The notes under the pieces are model-generated. The model made no database searches, was not told where the DNA came from, and saw only the letters and a list, made by a program, of their open reading frames with translations. From Pseudomonadota bacterium (GTDB lineage Bacteria; Bdellovibrionota; Bdellovibrionia; Bdellovibrionales; JAEYZS01): a DNA stretch of 5,212 bases. Both the position numbers and the translations under genes were made by a program. Where the stretch lies: the NCBI GenBank assembly GCA_023427925.1, contig JAEYZS010000117.1, positions 1-5,212 of the forward strand, in the 5' to 3' direction. Below are positions 1 through 5,056 of this stretch, in pieces (position 1 is the stretch's first letter; each line of letters starts with the position of its first letter).

Positions 1-390
1 CCTTAATGGAGTTTGAAGAAGCGTTCCACCAACTAGGCTCGATGCATCTCCAATAGAATGAATAGTGATATCCAATTTGTTTCCCGATCTTGCAAAAGCT
101 GGAAGGCTTGCAGTGATCATAACCGCTGCAACGTTTTTGCTCTGAACATCTTTGTTATCCAGTTTTACTCCGACGATATCTAGCATTCTAGACATACTTT
201 TACTTGTAAATTCCGCGGCTCCGTCTCCAGTACCTTGAAGACCAACCACCAAACCATAACCAATCAGTTGGTTCTCTCTCACTCCACGGATGTTTGAGAT
301 ATCTTTGAGTCTTGCAGCATTAGCATCTACGAATTGCAACAGTACGGCGAGCGCAATAACAATTGTTTGTATAAAGAAAAATTTAATCAT
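1..390 (-). CDS. flgI: FlgI, flagellar P-ring protein (N-terminal 130 residues, cut by window edge)
   Basis: FlgI assembles into the P-ring, the periplasmic bushing around the flagellar rod in the peptidoglycan layer. My own translation of the minus strand from the ATG at 390-388 gives a signal peptide (MIKFFF..., hydrophobic to about residue 21) with a likely cleavage ANA|ARLKD after residue 25. The mature start, ARLKDISNIRGV followed by NQLIGYGLVVG and LQGTGDG, is the hallmark FlgI N-terminus. It is followed by NVAAVMITASLPAFARSGN and SIGDASSLVGGTLLQTPL, also family-typical. The start is supported by AAAGGA 8 bases upstream, which lies inside the flgH coding end. The ATG overlaps the flgH stop as ATGA, so translation is probably coupled. 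About two thirds of the protein lies outside the window, including the region where enteric FlgI carries its disulfide cysteines; there is no Cys in the visible part. Confidence 0.97.
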   Translation of the reverse strand, partial: MIKFFFIQTIVIALAVLLQFVDANAARLKDISNIRGVRENQLIGYGLVVGLQGTGDGAAEFTSKSMSRMLDIVGVKLDNKDVQSKNVAAVMITASLPAFARSGNKLDITIHSIGDASSLVGGTLLQTPLR

Positions 391-1178
391 AGAGTTTTTC
401 CTTTGCTGTTACTTCTTACGATATCAAATTTTGAATCTAACATTTTAGATGCGCTGACATTGTCATCAGTAACGTCTTGCGGTTTTACAAGGCCCGTTAC
501 AATTGCGCGGTACTCTTTTGAACCGATCATAAATGTTTGAGAACCTTTTACCCGATAGTTACCATCGCTCATACGCTCAACAACTCGAGTGGGAATGGTT
601 TTAACATCAAAATTTCCACTTCCAGCGGCCATCTCGTCAGCTTTATCAGCAGGCTTTGCTCCCTCAGCAGGTTTTGCTGCAGCCTGAGCATCTGCACCTT
701 GAGCTGCTGCATTCGGATCTGCCTCTGCCTCAGGCTTGTTGTTATCTGCTGAAGCGACTCCACGTTGACGTTTTTCGATACGATTGGTTAGTTCTTTTAT
801 AACTTGAGCTTTTGTTGAGAGTTGTTTTTCAGGCTGACCATCTAAAACAACATTTAAAATATCTCCAGGAAGTCTAACTATATTTTGGGTAAACAAATAA
901 GAATCCTGACCTTCATTAACCCACAAAGATCCGGCGTTATCTGCGAACAGTTCCTGATCTTCAAATTGCTTTCTCGTCATTCTTCGGTACTGACGCTCCT
1001 CTCCCATCGGAAGATCTCTTACATCAGAAAACTTCACAGTGTCGTCAATGGGTCTTTGAGCAACTGGCTTTTGCTCACCTTCGTTCAAAAAAGCTTTCCA
1101 TTTTTTACCGATGTTTGCACATCCGGTAGTCAATGCAAAAGTTGTTACGAGTAAAGTTACTTGAAAAAGCTTTATCAT
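387..1178 (-). CDS. flgH: FlgH, flagellar L-ring lipoprotein with alanine-rich insert
   Basis: FlgH forms the L-ring around the rod in the outer membrane. The 263-residue product begins with a lipoprotein signal peptide ending LTTGC (Cys20). The following residue is Ala, which is compatible with outer-membrane sorting. The -3 position is Thr rather than the usual Leu, so the lipobox is slightly atypical. The family core is visible as GSLW (83-86), LF and PGDILNVVLDG (95-114), and then a C-terminal block GNYRVKGSQTFMIGSKEYRA (206-225) with VTGLVKPQDVTDDN (227-240). Compared with enteric FlgH (about 230 residues, from memory), the middle carries an Ala/Lys/Pro/Glu-rich stretch at residues 141-185, and the end stops soon after KFDIV, without the usual amphipathic tail. 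The ATG is preceded by GAGG with a 7-base spacer, and the gene overlaps the flgA stop and the flgI start by 4 bp each. Confidence 0.94.
   Translation of the reverse strand: MIKLFQVTLLVTTFALTTGCANIGKKWKAFLNEGEQKPVAQRPIDDTVKFSDVRDLPMGEERQYRRMTRKQFEDQELFADNAGSLWVNEGQDSYLFTQNIVRLPGDILNVVLDGQPEKQLSTKAQVIKELTNRIEKRQRGVASADNNKPEAEADPNAAAQGADAQAAAKPAEGAKPADKADEMAAGSGNFDVKTIPTRVVERMSDGNYRVKGSQTFMIGSKEYRAIVTGLVKPQDVTDDNVSASKMLDSKFDIVRSNSKGKTL
624..758 (-). other. Low-complexity Ala-rich segment within flgH (residues 141-185)
   Basis: These 45 residues contain 18 alanines, with Lys, Pro, Glu, Asp, Gly, Asn and Gln making up most of the rest and almost no large hydrophobic side chains, so the segment is probably a flexible linker. 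It replaces the region between the two conserved blocks of FlgH, where homologs have a Ser/Ala/Asn-rich but structured stretch. That comparison is from memory of the enteric protein. Confidence 0.8.
646..681. repeat. Imperfect 18-bp tandem repeat (two units) in the flgH insert
   Basis: Units 646-663 and 664-681 share their first 15 bases apart from one C/T difference at 654/672. On the coding strand they give repeated A-K-P-A motifs (around residues 168-177). This suggests that the alanine-rich insert grew by replication slippage. Confidence 0.7.
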
Positions 1179-2137
1179 TGTTTTACCTCAACCAGGCCAT
1201 CTTCTTTTATTATTCCGACGATCAATCGTTTTGTATCAGGATTCATAACCTTTACCGTGTCCCCCACATATCCACTATCTTGTGCAATGCCACTTAGTCG
1301 GATATGCCACCCTTGATTCTGAATAGCAACTTGGACCGGAGCTCCTCTTGTAAGTGCCATTTTTCTTTTAAGGTTTCGCTTCCAAATGATTTGGTTAGGT
1401 GAAACATTTCCCGCAACTTCTGATCCGTGGATTTCTTCTGCAGTGGGAATGACATCACGGCTAAATGTGATATCTCGTTTTTCAAAGGAAACATCGTCTC
1501 GTTGGATTCGTTGTCCGTGATTAAGATTTGTTTTAACAATTGGCACCTCTTTTATTATTTTTAAATTTCCTTGTACAAATATTTTTTTTACAAAATTTCT
1601 ATCTTTATATAAATCAAGTGCGATATTGAAACTGCCCCGCGGAATGATTTGCGTATTAGAAATCGACCACGTATAGGATGGTCCAAGCTTCCCAGTATTC
1701 TGAACTCTCAGTGCAGACACCTCAACGTCACACGGTGTACATGTCGATTCGACCCATGCAACGATTCTTGCCTGCACTTCGTCTGGGGTTAACCTTGTCC
1801 CTTTTCTGGAAACTTTAACTTCTGAGGGAATTTTAATTGCGATGCGATCGAGATCATTTCGCAAATTGTATCGAATAATCTCAGAAATTGCATAGCTGGA
1901 GAATCTTCGAATTTCTCCTTCTTTGGGAGAATCACCGATAACTATTGAGTTAATTTTAGCAGCTATCTCTGGAGAAAGATTTTCAACTTGTGTAATGTCT
2001 TTGAGTAGAATCTTATCGTTCTCAATATAAACTTGAGACAAGACATCTACTTTGGCCTTTGAAGCCAGAGCATTGATTCCGAAAATCAGAATCAAAATAA
2101 AAGCAAGATGTTTAGAATACCTCTCAATTAAGTACAA
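1175..2137 (-). CDS. flgA: FlgA, periplasmic chaperone for P-ring assembly (long form, TTG start)
   Basis: FlgA is the periplasmic chaperone that FlgI needs to polymerise into the P-ring. The 320-residue protein has a signal peptide (hydrophobic residues 11-23, likely cleavage ALA|SK after residue 25) and a SAF-like domain around residues 198-260 (VPIVKTNLNHGQRIQRDDV, then IHGSEVAGNVSPNQIIWKRNL). The C-terminal FlgA domain runs over about 262-320 (RGAPVQVAIQN, GIAQDSGYVGDTVKVMN, and GLVEV at the end). Enteric FlgA is about 220 residues, so this one has roughly 100 extra N-terminal residues, including a CTPC motif at Cys133/Cys136. The start is a TTG at 2137-2135, chosen because GAGG lies 9 bases upstream, the flgG stop blocks extension in this frame, and a full signal peptide results. 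The gene ends in an ATGA overlap with flgH. Confidence 0.92.
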   Translation of the reverse strand: MYLIERYSKHLAFILILIFGINALASKAKVDVLSQVYIENDKILLKDITQVENLSPEIAAKINSIVIGDSPKEGEIRRFSSYAISEIIRYNLRNDLDRIAIKIPSEVKVSRKGTRLTPDEVQARIVAWVESTCTPCDVEVSALRVQNTGKLGPSYTWSISNTQIIPRGSFNIALDLYKDRNFVKKIFVQGNLKIIKEVPIVKTNLNHGQRIQRDDVSFEKRDITFSRDVIPTAEEIHGSEVAGNVSPNQIIWKRNLKRKMALTRGAPVQVAIQNQGWHIRLSGIAQDSGYVGDTVKVMNPDTKRLIVGIIKEDGLVEVKQ

Positions 2138-2143
2138 AGCGCA

Positions 2144-2929
2144 TTACCTCAAGTTGTTTAATGATTGAAGCATTTGATCTGCTGCTTGAATTGCCTTTGA
2201 GTTCATCTCATAGCTTCGCTGAGCAGAAATCATATTCACCATTTCTTCGACAATATTTACGTTACTGGACTCAATTTGTCCTTGAGCCAATTGACCTAAA
2301 CCCGCCGACCCAGGTGCCCCTTGTGTTGGTTGCCCGCTCGCTGGCGTCGGCGCGTAAAGGTTTTTTCCTAAAGATTTTAAGCCTGCTGGATTAATAAAGT
2401 TTACAAGTTCAATCTGTCCGATAGTTTGTGGATCTGGATTTCCAGAAACAGTCACTTGAACTTGCCCGTTGGGATCGATTTGTAATCCTGTTGTATTTGG
2501 TGGAATTACAATTTCAGGAATGAGTGCGCGACCATTTTTATCTACAATTCTACCGTTAGGGTCTTTTTGGAAAGCTCCATCTCTTGTGAAAGCAACCTGA
2601 CCATCTTCTGTTTGCACAGGGAAAAACCCTGCGCCTTCGATCATAATATCGAGAGGCTTGTTGGTCATTTTTGCACTTCCGATATCGAAGTCTTTTTGTG
2701 TGGCTGCAGTTTTTACACCAAGGCCTGTTTGAACACCGCTTGGTGAAACTGCATTGAGACCCGTCTGCGCACCTGGCTCTTTTATGTTTTGATAGAGAAG
2801 ATCTTCAAATTCTGCTCTGGATTTTTTGAAACCATGGGTGTTCACGTTAGCAATATTATTAGATATGGTATCCATATTGTGTTGCTGTGCTTGCATCCCA
2901 GTTGCAGCTGTGTTTAATGACTTAAACAT
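2144..2929 (-). CDS. flgG: FlgG, distal rod protein of the flagellar basal body
   Basis: FlgG builds the distal rod, which is exported through the flagellar type III system and crosses the periplasm to meet the P- and L-rings. Its 261 residues match the usual length (about 260). The conserved N-terminal rod/hook motif is at 24-36 (NNIANVNTHGFKK), the central LDIMIEGAGFFPV at 93-105, and the C-terminal helix motif SNVNIVEEMVNMISAQRSYE at 222-241. Residues 46-63 (YQNIKEPGAQTGLNAVSP) align in position and pattern with the FlgG-specific segment known from Salmonella, which separates FlgG from FlgF and FlgE. As expected for rod proteins exported by the type III apparatus, there is no Sec signal peptide. 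The ATG has a strong AGGAG six bases upstream. The gene follows flgF by 19 bp, and its stop is 6 bp from the flgA start. Confidence 0.97.
   Translation of the reverse strand: MFKSLNTAATGMQAQQHNMDTISNNIANVNTHGFKKSRAEFEDLLYQNIKEPGAQTGLNAVSPSGVQTGLGVKTAATQKDFDIGSAKMTNKPLDIMIEGAGFFPVQTEDGQVAFTRDGAFQKDPNGRIVDKNGRALIPEIVIPPNTTGLQIDPNGQVQVTVSGNPDPQTIGQIELVNFINPAGLKSLGKNLYAPTPASGQPTQGAPGSAGLGQLAQGQIESSNVNIVEEMVNMISAQRSYEMNSKAIQAADQMLQSLNNLR
2147..2150 (-). promoter_or_regulatory. Shine-Dalgarno GAGG that supports the flgA TTG start
   Basis: GAGG forms the last bases of the flgG coding region (codons for Leu-Arg) and lies 9 bases before TTG at 2137. A nearer ATG at 2144 overlaps the flgG stop as TAATG, but it opens only a six-codon frame (M-R-F-V-L-N) before TGA and sits too close to the GAGG. 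TTG is therefore the better start. Confidence 0.65.
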
Positions 2930-2935
2930 CGATCT

Positions 2936-2940
2936 CTCCT
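2936..2940 (-). promoter_or_regulatory. Strong Shine-Dalgarno for flgG (AGGAG)
   Basis: On the minus strand, AGGAG lies 6 bases before the flgG ATG in the 19-bp flgF-flgG gap. It is the best ribosome binding site in the operon, as fits a rod subunit needed in more copies than the other rod proteins (inference). Confidence 0.8.
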
Positions 2941-2948
2941 TTCAGTTC

Positions 2949-3743
2949 TTATCTCAGTTGAGGAACTGAATTTACTAATTTCTCATCCATCTCATCAAAA
3001 GCCTTAATTGCTTTCTGAGTCGTTTCAAAAGCTCTTGTTGTCTGAATCATTTCTGTCATTTCTTTAACAATGTTTACGTTACTGCCTTCAAGGGCGCCTT
3101 GATGAACTTTGACATTGGCATTTCGAAGCACAGTCGGATTCATGTTCTCTTTTAAGTTATAGAGTGAACCGCCACCTTTTCTCAGTGCTTGCATAGGCTC
3201 AATAGCTACAATGGAGAGCCTTCCCAAGTTTTCGTTATTCTGAAAGACGGTTCCATCTTCTCCGATATTGACGTTTCCACCTGCTGCAAGTGTTACCTGA
3301 TTTCCATTATCTAAAAGAACGGGGTGACCTTCCTTGGTCACAAGAACTCCTTGATTATTAATCGAAAGAGATCCGTTTCGCGTCATGCGAACACCCAAAT
3401 TTGTTTGAACTTCTAAAAATCCATTTCCTTCAATTGCTATATCTAATTGACCACCTGTTGGCTTAATTGGCCCTTGCGAAAAATCAGTGAATGTTCCCTT
3501 TGTATCGACGAAGGACTTGTCGCCACCAGCGAGATCATAAAAGCTTTCAATATTTGCGGTGACTCTTGGAACAGTATTGGCGTCTGGAGCTTTTTCGTAA
3601 GCTGTAAGGTATTCTTGAAAAACTTGTTGATCCTTTTTAAAACCAGTTGTGCCCACGTTTGCAAGATTGTTTGCAATCGTGTCCATTTTTTGGTTCTGAG
3701 CAATGGCTCCAGATAGTGCTGTATAAATACCTTTTGTACTCAT
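2949..3743 (-). CDS. flgF: FlgF, flagellar rod protein; first visible gene of the operon
   Basis: FlgF is a rod subunit of the basal body. The 264-residue product starts MSTKGIYTALSGA and has the rod motif ANNLANVGTTGFKK at 24-37, the central LDIAIEGNGFLEV at 100-112 and a C-terminal helix with LEGSNVNIVKEMTEMIQTTR at 218-237. It lacks the FlgG-specific segment found at 46-63 of its downstream neighbour, and its place before flgG fits flgF. The frame stays open upstream to an ATG at 3830, but those 29 extra residues (MYFILSK...) have no counterpart in the family, in which the protein begins right at the GIYTALSGA helix. The ATG at 3743 also has AGGGG just upstream. Assignment to FlgF rather than a second FlgG-like rod protein rests on these points and is fairly secure. 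Confidence 0.93.
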   Translation of the reverse strand: MSTKGIYTALSGAIAQNQKMDTIANNLANVGTTGFKKDQQVFQEYLTAYEKAPDANTVPRVTANIESFYDLAGGDKSFVDTKGTFTDFSQGPIKPTGGQLDIAIEGNGFLEVQTNLGVRMTRNGSLSINNQGVLVTKEGHPVLLDNGNQVTLAAGGNVNIGEDGTVFQNNENLGRLSIVAIEPMQALRKGGGSLYNLKENMNPTVLRNANVKVHQGALEGSNVNIVKEMTEMIQTTRAFETTQKAIKAFDEMDEKLVNSVPQLR

Positions 3744-3747
3744 ATTT

Positions 3748-3752
3748 CCCCT
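3748..3752 (-). promoter_or_regulatory. Ribosome binding site for flgF (AGGGG) that fixes the start
   Basis: AGGGG on the minus strand ends 4 bases before the ATG at 3743. The spacing is slightly short but workable. It supports this start over the longer ATG at 3830. Confidence 0.6.
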
Positions 3753-3772
3753 GCTCTTCTTAAATACAGCAA

Positions 3773-3782
3773 GGCATATGCC
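3773..3782. repeat. 10-bp perfect palindrome GGCATATGCC in the flgF leader
   Basis: The sequence equals its own reverse complement and lies 30-39 bases upstream of the flgF ATG. It could be a dimeric regulator half-site pair or chance. Confidence 0.4.
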
Positions 3783-3831
3783 ATCCTCGACCTTGGGTTG
3801 GTCCATGATTTTTGATAGAATGAAATACAAA

Positions 3832-3843
3832 TAAAGCGCTTTA
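3832..3843. repeat. 12-bp perfect palindrome TAAAGCGCTTTA, possible operator
   Basis: TAAAGCGCTTTA is self-complementary over all 12 bases and lies about 90 bp upstream of flgF, where a promoter or operator would be expected. Its binding protein is unknown and no second copy is visible in the window. Confidence 0.45.
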
Positions 3844-3878
3844 GAATTTAATTTTTAAGCAAGCTCGATAAAGATCCA

Positions 3879-3899
3879 GAGTCAAAATTTTGTCGACTC
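3879..3899. repeat. Inverted repeat GAGTC...GACTC around AAAATTTT
   Basis: GAGTC (3879-3883) and GACTC (3895-3899) are complementary arms separated by 11 bases, and CAAAATTTTG (3883-3892) is itself a perfect palindrome. There is no T-run after it on either side, so it is not a typical terminator. A regulator site in the divergent promoter region is possible. Confidence 0.4.
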
Positions 3900-3984
3900 G
3901 TCAAACAACTATAACTAAAAACAGGTTCTTGCATATTCCTCAGTAGTCCAAAAACGCAAAGTAAAAATCTTGCGCGTGGAGATC

Positions 3985-3993
3985 TGCTATAGT
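3985..3993 (+). promoter_or_regulatory. Candidate extended -10 promoter for the lytic transglycosylase
   Basis: TGCTATAGT fits the extended -10 pattern TGnTATAAT with one mismatch. There is no good -35 at 16-18 bp upstream, as is common for extended -10 promoters. Transcription would start near position 4000, giving a leader of about 55 bases to the ATG at 4055. A 5-bp inverted repeat CGCAA/TTGCG (3955-3959/3970-3974) sits just upstream of it. Confidence 0.4.
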
Positions 3994-4054
3994 CCTAGGT
4001 CTAAATAGATATGTAACTATCGACGTTTTGCCATTTGAACAACATAATAAAAAA

Positions 4055-5005
4055 ATGCGGTTCATTTTGATTTTGAGTTTAGTTATAAATGGCAACCTTG
4101 CCTTAGCAAATGTTAATAAAGCAGACGTGAAGAACGAAGGCTTTGTGTACACAAAACCAAACTTAAAGAAGATCGAACGCACTCCTATTCTAAAACCAAA
4201 GCCAAATGCTCTTTCAGGGCAATATTTAGTGTTTGATATTCCGATCACCTATAACGACAGAGTCAAACACTGGATCAATTACTTTCAAACAACTGGCAAG
4301 AGGAGTTTCTCAACTTGGCTCGAGCGATCTCAGAGATATGTCCCTCGCATTCAAGCTGTCTTCAAAGAAAAAGGACTTCCAACTGATCTTGCTTATTTGG
4401 CGATGATAGAAAGCGGTTTTTCTCCGAGAGCTGTGTCCTCTGCCCAAGCCGTCGGATACTGGCAATTTATTGAGCCCACTGCCAAGAGGTATGGGCTAAG
4501 AGTAAACTGGTGGTTAGATGAGAGACGCGATATCCATAAAAGCACTCATGCTGCTGCAAAGTACCTGAGCGATATGAACAAAATGTTCAATAACTGGTAT
4601 CTGTCTGCTGCGGGTTACAATACGGGCGAAGCAAGAATTCAACGCCTCATCAAACGTCACAACTCAAAAAGCTTCTGGGATATTTCTGACAGTCTCGTGC
4701 AAGAAACCAAAGACTATGTTCCAAAGTTAATCGCTGCAATCTTAATAGCCAAAGCTCCAAGTCTATATGGGTTTAGAGATCTTAAGTACAAAGAGCCCAT
4801 GGAATATGAGTATTTCTGGGCACCGGGTGGAACTTCAATCCGTGAACTTGCAAAGAATCTAAGATTCTCAGAAAAAGAGCTGAAATACATGAACCCTGAA
4901 CTCATAAAAGGCTTTATCCCTGATCACGTCAGCGGCCATCGCATCCGCATCCCAAAAGGCACACTAGAAAAAACCGCAGCCTACTTCCGCACTCGCTTTC
5001 AGTAA
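4055..5005 (+). CDS. mltD: Exported MltD-type lytic transglycosylase (SLT domain, LysM-like C-terminus)
   Basis: Lytic transglycosylases cut the MurNAc-GlcNAc bond of peptidoglycan, leaving 1,6-anhydro-MurNAc ends. With the ATG at 4055 the protein has 316 residues and a clean signal peptide (MRFILILSLV..., cleavage ALA|N after residue 18). The SLT domain spans about 90-230: RYVPRIQAVF, then the catalytic Glu119 in MIESGFSP, GYWQF at 134-138, AAGYNTGEARI at 185-195 and ETKDYVPKL at 217-225, the order seen in MltD. Residues about 252-301 (TSIRELAKNL...LKYMNPEL...HRIRIPKG) resemble a single LysM-like carbohydrate-binding module. Unlike E. coli MltD there is no lipobox Cys and no clear second LysM, so it is probably soluble in the periplasm or secreted. 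No Shine-Dalgarno precedes ATG 4055; TTG at 4028 would add 9 residues and also lacks one. A role in flagellar rod passage, general wall turnover or invasion cannot be told apart here. Confidence 0.9.
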   Translation: MRFILILSLVINGNLALANVNKADVKNEGFVYTKPNLKKIERTPILKPKPNALSGQYLVFDIPITYNDRVKHWINYFQTTGKRSFSTWLERSQRYVPRIQAVFKEKGLPTDLAYLAMIESGFSPRAVSSAQAVGYWQFIEPTAKRYGLRVNWWLDERRDIHKSTHAAAKYLSDMNKMFNNWYLSAAGYNTGEARIQRLIKRHNSKSFWDISDSLVQETKDYVPKLIAAILIAKAPSLYGFRDLKYKEPMEYEYFWAPGGTSIRELAKNLRFSEKELKYMNPELIKGFIPDHVSGHRIRIPKGTLEKTAAYFRTRFQ

Positions 5006-5021
5006 ACCTTAATCTTAGCAC

Positions 5022-5050
5022 TTGCGACACTAGAAGGTCCCCGTTATATT
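5022..5050 (+). promoter_or_regulatory. Sigma-70-type promoter for aspartokinase (TTGCGA, 17 bp, TATATT)
   Basis: The -35 box TTGCGA (5022-5027; 4 of 6 matches) and the -10 box TATATT (5045-5050; 5 of 6) are separated by the ideal 17 bp within the short gap after the transglycosylase stop. The -10 box ends 6 bases before the ATG at 5057, so the expected transcription start coincides with the start codon. Confidence 0.6.
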
Positions 5051-5056
5051 CTATTC

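Larger units (their letters stand above)
3744..4054. other. Divergent intergenic region between flgF and the lytic transglycosylase
   Basis: About 310 bp separate the two divergent starts. No convincing gene is present: the frame extending upstream of flgF has no family support. The region should hold the flg operon promoter (minus strand) and the transglycosylase promoter (plus strand). It is A/T-rich around 3821-3925 and contains several short perfect palindromes. I found no full sigma-28 (TAAA...GCCGATAA) or sigma-54 (GG...TTGC) promoter pointing towards flgF, so the operon promoter is not located; a TTGACT at the right edge of the AT-rich part lacks a -10 at proper spacing. Confidence 0.7.

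Noticed and set aside
334..1154. Plus-strand open frames opposite flgH and flgI
   Set aside because: They have no recognisable protein features, are Cys/Ser-rich as expected of antisense frames, and lie fully opposite clear family members.
2161..2394. 77-codon plus-strand open frame opposite flgG
   Set aside because: It is antisense to a highly conserved rod protein and shows no domain or ribosome binding site.
3744..3830. 29-residue N-terminal extension of FlgF from the ATG at 3830
   Set aside because: FlgF proteins begin at the GIYTALSGA helix. The extension has no family support, and ATG 3743 has its own AGGGG ribosome binding site.
3864..3871. Sigma-28 (FliA) -10 element CTCGATAA on the plus strand
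   Set aside because: It matches GCCGATAA at 6 of 8 positions, but no TAAA-like -35 element occurs at the right distance and it points away from the flg operon.
3924..3934. Sigma-54 -12 element TTGCAT on the plus strand
   Set aside because: The GG needed at -24 is at the wrong spacing, being only about 6 bases from TTGC.
3951..4000. c-di-GMP (GEMM) riboswitch upstream of the transglycosylase, suggested by ACGCAAAG
   Set aside because: Only this short motif matches. The paired CACGCACAGGGCAAACC-type block and the receptor are missing, and the stretch overlaps the candidate -10 promoter.
5006..5038. Terminator between the transglycosylase and aspartokinase (ACCTT/AAGGT arms)
   Set aside because: The arms are only 5 bp with a loop of more than 20 bases and no T-run follows. 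The region is better explained as the aspartokinase promoter.
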